64,000 nt of DNA from JACVRW01 sp963850205 (GTDB lineage: Bacteria; Actinomycetota; Thermoleophilia; Solirubrobacterales; Thermoleophilaceae): positions 983,671 through 1,047,670 of the forward strand of contig CAWKKJ010000008.1 in the NCBI GenBank assembly GCA_963850205.1, written 5' to 3'. The position numbers were made by a program, and so were the translations under genes. Below the pieces are notes generated by a model. The model worked only from the letters and a program-made list of their open reading frames with translations, had not been told where the DNA came from and ran no database searches. Shown piece after piece: positions 24,668 through 36,222 of the stretch (the stretch's first letter is position 1; each line of letters starts with the position of its first letter).

Positions 24668-27537
24668 GTGGCTATCAGCACACCTCCGGCCACGAGCACC
24701 GTGACGCTCACCATCGATGGGCGCGAGGTGACCGCGCCCGAGGGCGCCACCATCTGGGACGCCGCGAAGGACGCGGGCATCGACATCCCGGTGCTCTGCC
24801 ACGACGAGCGCTACGACCCGGTGGGCGTGTGCCGCGTGTGCGCCGTCGACGTGGGCGGGCGGGTGTACGCGGCGGCCTGCGTGCGTCCCGTGGAGCAGGA
24901 CATGGAGGTCAAGACGGCCACGCCCGAGCTGGAGCAGCGCCGCGCGACCCTCGTGCAGCTGCTCATGGCCGACCAGCCGCCGGCGGACGAGGACCCCAAG
25001 GAGACCACCACCGCGGACAACGAGCTGCTCGAGCTGGCCCGGCGCTACGAGGTCGTCCAGGTCGACGGCATTCCGCTCGCCAGCGGCCGCGGCCTCGACA
25101 CCTCCAACCCCGTGATCTCGGTCAACCACGACGCCTGCATCCTCTGCGACCGCTGCGTCCGGGCCTGTGACGACGTGCAGGGCAACGACGTGATCGGGCG
25201 CTCGGGCAAGGGCTACACCGCGCGGATCGCCTTCGACCTCAACGACCCGATGGGCGAGTCCTCCTGCGTCACGTGCGGCGAATGCGTGGCCGCCTGCCCC
25301 ACCGGCGCCCTGGTGAACAAGCCGATCCGCGACGTGCCCATACGTACGCGCGAGGAGCTCGAGCAGGTCGACACGGTCTGCCCCTACTGCGGCGTCGGCT
25401 GCGCGCTCACCTACCACGTCGACACCGAGCGCAACGCCATCTCCTTCGCCGAGGGCCGCGAGCAGCCGGGCTCCCAGCGCCGGCTGTGCGTGAAGGGGCG
25501 CTACGGCTGGGACTACGCCCAGTCGCCCCAGCGGCTGACCGTGCCGCTGATCCGGCGCGAGGGCTCTTACCCGAAGGGCCCGCTCTCCTCCGACGTCCGC
25601 GGCGAGGGCCGGGGCCGCAAGAAGCCGGGCGGCCTGGTGGATTACGGCGAGGTCCTGCCGCACTTCCGCGAGGCCAGCTGGGAGGAGGCGCTGGACCTCG
25701 TGGCGGGCCGGCTGAAGGAGATCCACAACCAGGACGGGCCCGGGGCGATCGCCGGCTTCGGCTCGGCGAAGTGCTCCAACGAGGAGGCCTACCTCTTCCA
25801 GAAGCTGATCCGGGCGGGGTTCGGCACCAACAACGTCGATCACTGCACCCGGCTCTGCCACGCCTCGAGCGTGGCCGCGCTGTTCGAGGGCGTGGGCTCG
25901 GGCGCCGTGTCCACCACATACGGCGACATCGTGAACGCCGACGTGGCCATCCTGGCCGGCACGAACACCACGGCCAACCACCCGGTGGCGTCCTCGTTCT
26001 TCAAGCAGGCCCACCGGCGCGGCACCACCCTGATCGTGGTCGACCCCCGGCGTGAGCGGATCGCCGACCACGCCGACATCTACTGCCAGCTGAAGCCCGG
26101 CACCGACGTCGCCTTCTACAACGGCGTGATGCACGAGATCATCGCCCTGGACCTCGTCGACCGCGAGTTCATCGCCGAGCGGGTCTCGGGCTACGGCGAG
26201 CTGGCCAAGACCGTGCGCCAGTACCCGCCGGAGCGGGCGGCCCAGATCTGCGGCGTGGACGCCGACACGATTCGGGAGGTGGCCCGCCTCTGGGGCGAGG
26301 CCGGCGCGGCGGTCATCTACTGGGGGATGGGGATCTCCCAGCACACCACCGGCACCGACAACGCCCGCTGCCTGATCGCCCTGTGCAGCATCACCGGCCA
26401 GGTGGGCCGGCAGGGCACCGGGCTGCATCCGCTGCGGGGCCAGAACAACGTGCAGGGCGCGTCCGACGCCGGCCTGATCCCGATGTTCTACCCCGACTAC
26501 CAGCTGGTCGAGGAGGACGAGGCCCGCGATCGCTTCGAACAAGCCTGGGACCGCGAGCTCGACGAGAAGCGCGGCCTGACGGTCACCGAGATCATCGGGT
26601 CGGCGCTCAAGGGCGGCGTGCGGGGGATGTACATGATGGGCGAGAACCCGTTCCTGTCCGACCCGAACCTGAACAAGGTGCGCAAGGCCCTGGCCGCGCT
26701 CGACTTCCTCGCCGTGCAGGACATCTTCCTCACCGAGACCGCCGAGTTCGCCGACGTGATCCTGCCCGCCAGCTCCTACATGGAGAAGGAGGGCACCTAC
26801 ACGAACACCGACCGGCGGGTGCAGATCGGCCGCAAGGTGCTCGAGCCGCCCGGCCAGGCGCGCGAGGACTGGCGGATCCTGTGCGACGTCGGGGGCCGGA
26901 TCGGGCTGCCGATGGACTACGAGTCGCCGCGCGAGATCTTCGACGAGCTGGTGTCCGTGGGCAAGAACTACGCGGGCCTGTCCTACGACAACCTCAGCGC
27001 CGCCGGCCGGCTCTATCCGAACCCCGATCCCGAGCACTCGGACGGCACGGTGGTGCTGTTCGACGAGAAGTTCGGCACCGACGACGGCCGCGCCCACCTG
27101 GTGCCGGCCGAGTGGCTGCCCGCCAAGGAGCTGCCCGACGACGAGTACCCGTTCATCTTGAACACCGGCCGCCTGCTCGAGCACTGGCACACCGGCTCGA
27201 TGACGCGCCGCTCCTACGCGCTCGACGCCATCCAGCCCGAGGCCCACGTGTACCTCAACCCCGGGGACGCGGCGGCCATGGGCATCGGCGAGGGCGACTT
27301 CGCCCGCGTCACCAGCCGCCGGGGCTCGATCGAGCTGAGCGTCCGGCTGTCGCATCGCGACACCCCCGGCACCTGCTTCGTGCCCTTCCACTTCCGCGAG
27401 GCGGCGGCGAACGTGCTGACGATCGACGAGATCGACCCGGACGGCAAGATCCCCGAGTACAAGTTCTGCGCCGTGAAGGTCGAGCGCGCCGGCCCGCACA
27501 ACGGCGGCGAGGCGGCGAGCGTGCGCGAGGGCGGCTG

Positions 27538-27538
<1 letters not shown>
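24668..27538 (+). CDS. NAD-dependent formate dehydrogenase, large (alpha) subunit
   Basis: A 956-residue molybdopterin enzyme from GTG 24668, 4 bp after AOR. The N-terminal NuoG-like [2Fe-2S] domain uses Cys44, Cys55, Cys58, Cys71. Two ferredoxin-type [4Fe-4S] motifs follow: Cys157/160/163/167 and Cys200/203/206/210. Then a catalytic [4Fe-4S] motif (CPYCGVGC, from Cys238) and the bis-MGD domains. The metal ligand is Cys397 in DHCTRLCHASS, so this is the Cys, not selenocysteine, type. The C-terminal MopB domain has VILPASSYMEKEGTY, LLEHWHTGSMTRR and FVPFHFREAAANVLT. It catalyses formate/CO2 interconversion in the cytoplasm. The stop shares one base with the next ATG. Confidence 0.92.
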
Positions 27539-29255
<1,717 letters not shown>

Positions 29256-29259
<4 letters not shown>

Positions 29260-30485
29260 GCTCCGGGACACGAGAGTTCTTCACCGTCCGCCGGGTCTCG
29301 GAGGCGCTCGAAGGCTTTCGGCCCCGGCGCCGTACCGCCACCGAGGAGGTGGAGATCGTGGGCGCCCGGGGGCGGGTGCTCGCCGACGAGGTCCTGGCCC
29401 CGGCCGAGGTGCCCGGCTTCGCGCGCGCGAGCGTGGACGGCTACGCCGTGCGCGCGCGCGACACCTACGGTGCCTCGGAGGGGCTGCCCACCCTGCTCGA
29501 CCTGCACGGCAGCGTGCCGATGGGGGTCGCGCCCGAGCGGCCGCTGCCCGCCGGGGGAGCCATGGGCATCGCCACCGGGGGCGCGTTGCCGGCCGAGGCC
29601 GACGCGGTGGTGATGGTCGAGCACACGGCCGAGACGATGCCGGGCTCGGTGGAGGTCACCCGGCCCGCCGCGCCCGGCGACGGCGCGGTGCGCCCGGACG
29701 AGGACCTGGGCGCCGGCGCGGTCGTGGCCGCGGCGGGGCGGCCGCTGCGCCCGCAGGAGCTCGCGCTGCTGGCGGCCGCCGGTGCCACTCGGGTACGGGT
29801 CTTCGCCCGGCCCCGCGTGGCCATCCTCTCCACGGGCGACGAGCTGGTGCCGGCCGACGACCGCCCCGGGCCGGGCCAGGTGCGGGATTCGACCTCGGCC
29901 GGGCTCGCCGCGCTGGTGGAGGAGGCGGGCGGGCTGCCGGATCTCCGCGGCATCGTGCCCGACGACACCGAGCGGTTGCGGGAGGCGCTCGAGCAGGCCG
30001 TGGCCACGGCCGACCTGGTGCTGGTGTCGGCCGGCTCCTCGGTGGGCGCGCGCGACTCCACGGCCGCCGCCGTCGCCGCGCTGGGACCGCCGGGAATCTG
30101 GTGCCACGGCCTGCGGCTCAAGCCGGGCAAGCCCACGCTGCTGGCCGAGGCCGGCGACGTGCCCGTGATCGGCCTGCCCGGCAACCCCCAGTCGGCGCTG
30201 GTGGTGTTCCGGCTGCTGGGCCTGGACCTGGTGCGCCGGGTGGGCGGCTGCCTGCGCCCGCCGCCGCCCCGGATCGCCGGCGCACGGCTGGAGCGCGACG
30301 TGCCCTCCGTCGCCGGTCGTTACGACGTGGTGCAGGTGCGGCTGGAGGGCGGCGTGGCCATGCCGGTGTTCGGGCGCTCGGCGCTCCTCTCCCCCCTGGT
30401 GGGGGCCGACGGTTTCGTGAGGGTCGAGGAGGACGCGGGCGGGCTCTACGCGGGCGCCGAGGTCGAGGTGGAGCTGTACGGGTGA
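29256..30485 (+). CDS. moeA: MoeA molybdopterin molybdotransferase (copy 1)
   Basis: A 409-residue MoeA from a TTG start that overlaps the NuoF stop (TTGA). Motifs: RASVDGYAVRARD (the usual NSAMDGYA region), VAILSTGDELVP, DSTSAGLAALVEEAGG, LVSAGSSVGARDST, GLRLKPGKPTLLAE, VIGLPGNPQSALVVF, and a complete C-terminal barrel. It inserts Mo or W into the dithiolene of adenylated molybdopterin. It is one of two adjacent MoeA genes, which may divide Mo and W insertion between FDH and AOR (inference). Confidence 0.92.
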
Positions 30486-32398
30486 GGACGGGGGGGCGCC
30501 ACTTCCTGCACGATGTGCCACTGGACGCGGCGCTGGAACGGTGGGCCGCGGCCCGCGCGGAGGGAGGCTGTCCCGAGCGCCTTCCCGTGGTCCGGCTGCC
30601 GCTGGAGGAGGCCGCCGGCCGGGTGACGGCGGAGCCGGTGTGGGCGGGACGGTCCTCACCCCCGTTCGACGCCGCGGCCATGGACGGCATCGCGGTGCTC
30701 GCAGCCGACACCGTGGGCGCGGGCGAGAGCGACCCGCTTCTGCTGGGCCCAGAGGCCTACGAGGTGGTGGACACCGGCGACCCTCTGGAGGGTCGCTGGG
30801 ACGCCGTGATCATGCGCGAGCACGTGCACTTCAGCGGCGGAGTGGCCGAGATCCGGGCCGCCGCCTCGCCCTACCAGCACGTGCGCTCGATCGGCGAGGA
30901 CGTGACCGCCACCGAGCTGCTGCTGCCGGAGGGCCACCGGCTGCGGGCTGTGGATCTCGCCGCCATCGGCGCCTCGGGCGCGACCGACGTGGCCGTGCGG
31001 AGAGCTCCGCGGGTGGCGGTGCTGCCCACCGGTGACGAATTGCGCCCGCTGGGCGAGGAGCCCGGCCCGGGGCAGATTCCCGACACCAATTCCCTGATGC
31101 TTGCGCTGCAGGCCGAGGCGGCGGGCTGCCGGGCCCGGCGCCTGCCGATCACGCCCGACGAACCCGAGGTGATCGCGGCGGCGGTGCTCGAGGCGGCCGA
31201 GTGGGCCGACCTCGTCCTGATCGGCGCCGGGTCCTCGGCGGGTCGCGACGACTACACCGCATCGGTGGTGGAGAGCGCCGGCCGCCTGGCGGTGCACGGC
31301 GTGGCCGTGAAGCCTGGGCATCCGGTGGTGCTGGGCGTGGTCGAGGCCACGCCGGTGATCGGTGTGCCCGGCTATCCGGTGTCGGCCTCGCTCACCTTCG
31401 ACATCTTCGCCGCGCCGCTGCTCAGCGCGATCGAGGGCGCCGGCCCCTCACGCCGCCCCAAGGTCCGGGCCCGCTTGGCCCGCAAGCTGGCGTCCTCGAT
31501 GGGCACCGACGACTGGGTGCGCGTCCGGCTCGGCCGGGTGGGCGACCGGCTGGTGGTCACGCCCCTCGCCCGCGGCGCGGGCATCCTCACGTCGCTGCTG
31601 CGCGCCGACGGGCTCCTGCGCGTGTCCGCCGATCAGGAGGGCCACCACGCGGGCGAGGAGGTGGAGGTCGAGCTGTTGCGCTCGCCGGAGGACCTCGAGC
31701 GCACCATCGTGGCGATCGGCAGCCACGACCTCGTGCTCGACCTGGCCGCCTCCCGCCTGCGGGCCGACGACCCCACCGTGACGCTGGCCTCCACCAACGC
31801 CGGCTCGCTGGGAGGGCTGGCCGCGCTGCGCGACGGGCTCTGCCACCTGGCCGGCTCCCACCTGCTGGACCCCGAGAGCGGTGCCTACACCCTGCCCTTC
31901 GTCGAGCGCGTGCTGCCCGGGCGCGACCTGGCCGTGATCCGCCTGGTGCACCGCGAGCAAGGGCTGATCGTGGCCCCCGGCAACCCCCTGGGCCTGACCG
32001 GGGTGGCCGGCCTGGGCGGCTCGGGCGCGCGCTACGTCAATCGCCAGCGCGGCGCGGGCACCCGGGTGCTGCTGGACCACGAGCTGGCGCAGGCCGGCGT
32101 CGCGCCGGACGCGGTGCAGGGCTACGAGCGCGAGGAGCACACCCACCTCGCTGTCGCCGCCGCCGTGGCGGCCGGGAGGGCGGACTGTGGCCTGGGCGTG
32201 CTCGCGGCGGCTCGAGCGTTCGGGCTGGACTTCGTGCCGGTGGCCCGCGAGCCCTACGACCTGGTGCTCGAGCGGCGGACCGTGGACCTCCCGCTGCTGG
32301 CGCCGCTGTGGGCGCTGCTTGCCTCGCCCGCTTTCCGCGACGCGGTGGATGGCCTGGGGGGCTACGACACGGCCGAGATGGGCCGCCGGATCGTCTGA
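30482..32398 (+). CDS. MoeA with C-terminal periplasmic-binding-protein-like domain (copy 2)
   Basis: A 638-residue protein with a GTG start overlapping the previous stop (GTGA). Residues about 1-405 are a divergent MoeA (FDAAAMDGIAVLAAD, LPTGDELRPLGEEPGPGQIP, LIGAGSSAGRDDYT, KPGHPVVLGVVEATPVIGVP). Residues about 410-638 are a PBP-like domain (IVAIGSHDLVLDLAASRLRA, TNAGSLGGLAALRDGLCHLA, VNRQRGAGTRVLLDHELA, YEREEHTHLAVAAAVAAGRA, then DCGLGVLAAARAFGLDFVPV). There is no signal peptide, so it is cytoplasmic. The MoeA-PBP architecture is known in archaea and some bacteria. The tail may sense molybdate/tungstate or a pterin. Last gene of the operon, followed by a hairpin. Confidence 0.9.
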   Translation: MRTGGRHFLHDVPLDAALERWAAARAEGGCPERLPVVRLPLEEAAGRVTAEPVWAGRSSPPFDAAAMDGIAVLAADTVGAGESDPLLLGPEAYEVVDTGDPLEGRWDAVIMREHVHFSGGVAEIRAAASPYQHVRSIGEDVTATELLLPEGHRLRAVDLAAIGASGATDVAVRRAPRVAVLPTGDELRPLGEEPGPGQIPDTNSLMLALQAEAAGCRARRLPITPDEPEVIAAAVLEAAEWADLVLIGAGSSAGRDDYTASVVESAGRLAVHGVAVKPGHPVVLGVVEATPVIGVPGYPVSASLTFDIFAAPLLSAIEGAGPSRRPKVRARLARKLASSMGTDDWVRVRLGRVGDRLVVTPLARGAGILTSLLRADGLLRVSADQEGHHAGEEVEVELLRSPEDLERTIVAIGSHDLVLDLAASRLRADDPTVTLASTNAGSLGGLAALRDGLCHLAGSHLLDPESGAYTLPFVERVLPGRDLAVIRLVHREQGLIVAPGNPLGLTGVAGLGGSGARYVNRQRGAGTRVLLDHELAQAGVAPDAVQGYEREEHTHLAVAAAVAAGRADCGLGVLAAARAFGLDFVPVAREPYDLVLERRTVDLPLLAPLWALLASPAFRDAVDGLGGYDTAEMGRRIV

Positions 32399-32411
32399 CG
32401 GGGAACCGCGC

Positions 32412-32432
32412 GCAGCCGGCCGAGCCGGCTGC
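32412..32432. terminator. bidirectional terminator-like hairpin
   Basis: GCAGCCGGC (32412-32420) and GCCGGCTGC (32424-32432) form a perfect 9-bp G+C-rich stem with a 3-base loop. It sits in the 41-bp gap between the converging stops of the MoeA operon and the cyclodeaminase gene. No T-tract follows on either strand. Confidence 0.6.
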
Positions 32433-32439
32433 TTGCGGC

Positions 32440-32991
32440 TTAGCGGTGCGCCCGGGCCGCGCCGGCCCGCCGCCGGGCCTCCCGGGCGCGCGCGATCAGG
32501 GGATGCTCGGGCCGGCCCTCGAGGTTGATCTCCACCAGGGTGGCGGCTGCCGCGGCGGCCGCCTCGGCCAGCACGCAACCGGCGAGCGCGTCACCCCGCA
32601 CGGCCGGGCCGGCGTCGTCCAGCACGGCCGCCCCGAGCTCGGCCGCCTCGGCCGCCGCCTCGGCGATCTCGGCAACAGACCGGCTCGCCGCCTCCAGCGC
32701 GGCGCCCACCCGCTCGGCCCGCTGCGGGTCGTCTTCGGGCAGGCGCAGAGCGTCGAGCACGGGGGCGTAGGAGCTCAGCTCCGTCTCGGCCAGGGAGAGA
32801 GCGCGAGCGCGCAGCTCGGCGGCCCTCGCGGCTATCCCGGGCGCCGACCCGGAGATCGCGCCCGCCATCTCCACCAGGGCGGCCGCAAGCGCAACGGTCA
32901 CGGCGGTCGAGGAGCCGCCCCCCGGCGCGGGGCGCGGGGCGGCCACCTCCTCCAGGAAGCGGGCCAGGGGCTGGTCGGTGAAACCGCTCAC
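32440..32991 (-). CDS. cyclodeaminase/cyclohydrolase family protein (FTCD C-domain, FchA-like)
   Basis: A 183-residue all-helical protein with the family start FLEEVAAPRPAPGGGSSTAV (the PxPGGGS loop), then VALAAALVEMAGAI and late VEINLEGRPEHPLIA. The family includes methenyl-tetrahydrofolate cyclohydrolase (FchA) and the cyclodeaminase half of formiminotransferase-cyclodeaminase. No formiminotransferase is adjacent. Next to formate dehydrogenase, a role in folate C1 interconversion is reasonable. Faces the MoeA operon. Confidence 0.85.
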   Translation of the reverse strand: MSGFTDQPLARFLEEVAAPRPAPGGGSSTAVTVALAAALVEMAGAISGSAPGIAARAAELRARALSLAETELSSYAPVLDALRLPEDDPQRAERVGAALEAASRSVAEIAEAAAEAAELGAAVLDDAGPAVRGDALAGCVLAEAAAAAAATLVEINLEGRPEHPLIARAREARRRAGAARAHR

Positions 32992-33029
32992 GACAGCGGC
33001 GATCGTAGAGGCCGGTACCCTCAGGTGCG

Positions 33030-33899
33030 ATGGCCACCGCCACCGTTCTGGAGCAGTTCACCGACGATCAGGTCGAGAGCTTCCGGCGCGACGGCTTCGT
33101 GATCGTGGAGGAGGGCCTGCTCTCCCCGGGAGCCATCGAGGTGCTGCGCGAGCGCTTCGCCGCGCTGTTCGAGGGCGACTACGCCACGGGCATCGCGCCG
33201 GACGAGGTCAACTGGAAGGCCGGGCGCGACCCCGACGATGTGACTCGGCAGATCTGCAACGGCTGGCGCTCCGACGACGTGATCGCCGCTCAGGTGCTCA
33301 GCGAGCGCACCGGACGCCTGGCCGCCCAGCTGATGGGCTACCGGGGCACGCGGATGCTGCAGGACAACTGCCTATGGAAGCCCCCCGGCGCCCGCTCGCT
33401 GGGCATGCACCAGGACGGTTCCTACGCCGGCTACCTGGTGCCGCCCGAGATGATCACCTGCTGGGTGGCCCTCGACGACACCCAGGCCCAGGGCGGCACG
33501 ATCGAGTACGCGCGCGGCTCCCACCGCTGGCCTCGCGTGCCCCCGGACCGCGCCAGCTTCCACGCGCCCGAGGACTGGCTGGCGCCCCTGGCCGGCGCCA
33601 CCCCCGAGGGCGTCGAGCCCGAGCGCGTGCCCGTGGTGGTAAAGGCCGGAGGTTGCGCCTTTCACCATTCGCTGACCTTCCACGGCTCGGGCCCCAACGA
33701 GGCCACCCGGGAGCGGCGCGCGCTGGTTTCGCACCTCATTCCGGAGCAGACCCGCTTCCACCCGCACGAGACCGACCTCATCTACTCGCGCTACCGGCGC
33801 CGGGGCGACCTCTCTCTCGACGAGTCCTACTTCCCGGTGGTCTGGGACGAGAACGGCGGCCGCAGCGGCTGGCTGGCCTCGCTGCCCGAGCTCCCCTAG
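33030..33899 (+). CDS. phytanoyl-CoA dioxygenase (PhyH) family oxygenase
   Basis: A 289-residue Fe(II)/2-oxoglutarate-type oxygenase. The facial triad is seen in LGMHQDGSYAGYL (HxD) and CAFHHSLTFHGSGPN (distal His), followed by the RRALVSHLI Arg region that binds 2-oxoglutarate. N-terminal FTDDQVESFRRDGFVIVEEG is the typical PhyH opening. The substrate is unknown; family members hydroxylate CoA esters, betaine-like compounds or secondary metabolites. The stop codon interlocks (CTAG) with a minus-strand remnant. Confidence 0.88.
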   Translation: MATATVLEQFTDDQVESFRRDGFVIVEEGLLSPGAIEVLRERFAALFEGDYATGIAPDEVNWKAGRDPDDVTRQICNGWRSDDVIAAQVLSERTGRLAAQLMGYRGTRMLQDNCLWKPPGARSLGMHQDGSYAGYLVPPEMITCWVALDDTQAQGGTIEYARGSHRWPRVPPDRASFHAPEDWLAPLAGATPEGVEPERVPVVVKAGGCAFHHSLTFHGSGPNEATRERRALVSHLIPEQTRFHPHETDLIYSRYRRRGDLSLDESYFPVVWDENGGRSGWLASLPELP

Positions 33900-34143
33900 G
33901 ACAGTCCGGACGCCTCGGTCGGCCGGCCCTGCGCGTCGCAGGGCAGCTCCCGGCCGGGCCAGTCCTCGGGAAAGTCCGCCCAGGTCGCCGGACACCCGCT
34001 CCAGGTCCGTGGCCGGCACCTCGATGAGGCCGCTGTAGGGGCGATCCATGTCGGCGATAGGCCTGGAGATCGCGGGCGTCGCGCTCGTCGATGTAGGCGG
34101 CGGTCTCGTACAGAAAGTGGTCACCTCGGCGATCGTGTCCCAC
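33896..34143 (-). pseudogene. frame-broken remnant of an unidentified gene
   Basis: On the minus strand three short frames read as consecutive pieces of one protein tail: FLYETAAYIDERDARDLQAY, then MDRPYSGLIEVPATDLERVS, then DFPEDWPGRELPCDAQGRP to a TAG at 33896-33898. Each sounds like coding sequence but they lie in different frames, and no start is present. It overlaps in antisense the 5' part of the GDPD remnant. No family is recognised. Confidence 0.35.
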
Positions 34144-34311
34144 GGCTCACCCGGCCTGGTCTCCTCCTACGGCGGCAACCCGGTCAACGAGTACCTGCTC
34201 TTCTACGAGCTCGGCGTGGACGGGGTGTTCTCGGACTTCCCGAACACCGCCTTCGCCGCCCGCGAGCTGTTCTGGCTCGACCGCTATGGCTCAGATGACG
34301 AGGAGGGATAG
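34048..34311 (+). pseudogene. C-terminal fragment of a glycerophosphodiester phosphodiesterase
   Basis: An 87-codon frame whose last ~45 residues (NEYLLFYELGVDGVFSDFPN, TAFAARELFWL) match the C-terminal strand-helix of GDPD-family enzymes, where the ELGVDGVFSDxPDTA segment closes the TIM barrel. The catalytic HE and ExD motifs and the rest of the barrel are absent; upstream sequence belongs to a different remnant. This is a 3' stump left by deletion or an assembly join. Confidence 0.6.
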
Positions 34312-34326
34312 GGCCGGGGCCGCTGC

Positions 34327-35538
34327 TCACGCCGCCTCGATCAACCCGAGCCTGCCGGCCAGCCACGACGCCGGCACCGCCTGGAACAGCAGGGTGAGGA
34401 GGATCGCCAGGGCCACCACGCTGGCGTAGATCTCGCTGTCCGGCACCCCCAGCCCGGCCAGGACCCCCACCAGCGCAGCGGGCACCACCCCGGTCTCCCG
34501 CGTCCAGCACATGAAGATGCGCTCGTTGCGGGTCCAGGCCGCGCGCCGGTCGGGGAGCGTGCAGGCCAGCACCGTCAGCGGCCGGGCCACCAGCATCAGC
34601 ACGGCCAGCACCGCGATGGCCGGCAGCAGGTTCGCCCCCAGGTCCGCGAAGGGGATGTTCGCTCCCAGGACGACGAAGACGAACAGGGTCACCAGGTCGG
34701 CGGCGTTGAACGCAAAGGCCCGCATCTCGCGCTCGTGCTCGGAGTGCATCGCCAGCCCGAGGTGCTCCATGTTGCCCACGAGCAGCCCGGCCAGGAAGGC
34801 GCCCAGGTAGCCGCTCCCGCCGGCCGTGTCGAGCGAGAAGTAGCTGATCGTGACCACCGTCAGCACCGCGAGCGCGGACGACTCGCGCCAGATGCCCGAG
34901 CGGTGGCTCGAGATCGCCGCCGCCAGCAGGACGCCGGCCACCAGGCCGATCACCGTGCTGATGCCCAGGTCCACCACGAACTCGAGCGCGGGCTCGGCCA
35001 GCGAGCCGTCGCCCGAGAGCAGCACGCCCGCCAGCGTCAGGGCGAGCACCGCTCCGGTGGGGTCGTTGAAGGCGGACTCGGCGATCACCGTCTGGGCCAC
35101 CTTCGGGCGCAGGCGCGAGCGCACGAACAGCGGGATCAGGATCGCCGGATCGGTGGGCGAGAGGACCGCGCCCACCAGCAGCGCCGCCGTCCAGGAGAGG
35201 TCGAACACCAGGTAGGCGGCGGCGCCCACCACCAGCGTGGTGAGGATCACCCCTGGCACCACCAGCATGCTCAACCCCACCCACACCCGGCGCAGCAGCG
35301 GAAGCGAGAGGTTCAGGCCGCCGTAGAACAGGATCAGCGAGACGCCCAGGGTGAAGATCAGCTGGGCGCCGAGGGAGTCGAGGGGCACGTCGATGACGTC
35401 GAGGGCGGAGGGCCCCATGATCGCGCCGATCGCCACCAGCACCAGGATCTCGGGCACGCGGATGACGCTGGCGAGAAAGCGCGCCGCCAGGGCCGCGACC
35501 AACAGCAGGCTGAGGGTGAGGAGGACATCCCGGGTCAT
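34327..35538 (-). CDS. CPA1/NhaP-type cation:proton antiporter
   Basis: A 403-residue membrane protein with about 12 helices, starting MTRDVLLTLSLLLVAALA. Signature segments: FYGGLNLSLPLLRR, LVGAVLSPTDPAIL, and the ion-site motif AESAFNDPTGAVLALTLAGV (ND pair). A further CWTRETGVVPAALVG is typical for K+/H+ or Na+/H+ antiporters of the CPA1 family. There is no C-terminal TrkA domain, so regulation by nucleotide is not evident. Transcribed leftward with the sensor-like gene just upstream (7 bp apart). Confidence 0.9.
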   Translation of the reverse strand: MTRDVLLTLSLLLVAALAARFLASVIRVPEILVLVAIGAIMGPSALDVIDVPLDSLGAQLIFTLGVSLILFYGGLNLSLPLLRRVWVGLSMLVVPGVILTTLVVGAAAYLVFDLSWTAALLVGAVLSPTDPAILIPLFVRSRLRPKVAQTVIAESAFNDPTGAVLALTLAGVLLSGDGSLAEPALEFVVDLGISTVIGLVAGVLLAAAISSHRSGIWRESSALAVLTVVTISYFSLDTAGGSGYLGAFLAGLLVGNMEHLGLAMHSEHEREMRAFAFNAADLVTLFVFVVLGANIPFADLGANLLPAIAVLAVLMLVARPLTVLACTLPDRRAAWTRNERIFMCWTRETGVVPAALVGVLAGLGVPDSEIYASVVALAILLTLLFQAVPASWLAGRLGLIEAA

Positions 35539-35545
35539 GCGCCGC

Positions 35546-36205
35546 TCACGTGGTGGAGCGCAGGCGGCTGGCGCGCTCGCCCTCGCTGGCCATCCGGGCG
35601 AGGTCACCGGCGGTCACCAGCAGCAGGACGATGACCACGGCCGCTCCGAGCGCCACGGCGATGAGACGGCGTCGGGCGTCGTCCCGGGCCTTGTCGAAGG
35701 CGCGCTCGGTGGCGACCGCGCGACGGCTCTCGTAGCGGGCCAGGCGACCGGCGGTGGCGGCCAGCCTCTCGAAGCGCTCGATCTCCGGCCCGAGGAAGAT
35801 CTGACGCACCCGCTCCTCCCGGCCCGCGCGCAGCGCGCGGTAGGCCACCGCGTCCAGCGCCATGAACTCGCCGAACTCGGCCTGGAGCTCGTCCAGCAGC
35901 GCCCGCTCACGGCGGTCCCGCATCGTGCCGGCCGCCGTGCGGAAGTCGCGCTCGAGCGCCCCGACGGACTCCTCGAAGCGAGGCCGCGAGCGGCCTGCGT
36001 CGTAGCCGTAGGCGGTCTGCCATCCGTTCATATCGGTCACGTCGAACTTCAGCTGGAGCGCCAGCGCCTCCCGGCGGGCGCTCTCTCGCACCTCGTCGAA
36101 GCGGTCGCCCAGCTCCGACATGGCCTGGAGCGCCACGCCGATCGTCACGAGCGGCCCCAGGATGGTCAGGACGATCGCGGTGTAGAGCTTGGCTCTGATC
36201 GTCAC
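35546..36205 (-). CDS. orphan four-helix-bundle sensor-like membrane protein
   Basis: A 219-residue protein with an N-terminal membrane helix (AKLYTAIVLTILGPLVTIGV), an extracytoplasmic helical region of about 140 residues with the 4HB_MCP-like pattern (LQAMSELGDRFDEVRESARR, WQTAYGYDAG), and a second membrane helix (LIAVALGAAVVIVLLLVTAG). It ends ~20 residues later. Chemoreceptors and histidine kinases have this sensor, but here no HAMP, kinase or methyl-accepting domain follows. It may act as a stand-alone ligand sensor for the antiporter downstream, or be a truncated receptor. Confidence 0.7.
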   Translation of the reverse strand: MTIRAKLYTAIVLTILGPLVTIGVALQAMSELGDRFDEVRESARREALALQLKFDVTDMNGWQTAYGYDAGRSRPRFEESVGALERDFRTAAGTMRDRRERALLDELQAEFGEFMALDAVAYRALRAGREERVRQIFLGPEIERFERLAATAGRLARYESRRAVATERAFDKARDDARRRLIAVALGAAVVIVLLLVTAGDLARMASEGERASRLRSTT

Positions 36206-36222
36206 GCCAGGCCGCCTGTACA

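Noticed and set aside
25844..25858. Selenocysteine at the FDH active site
   Set aside because: The metal-ligand codon at 25856-25858 is TGC (Cys397); no in-frame TGA occurs in the gene.
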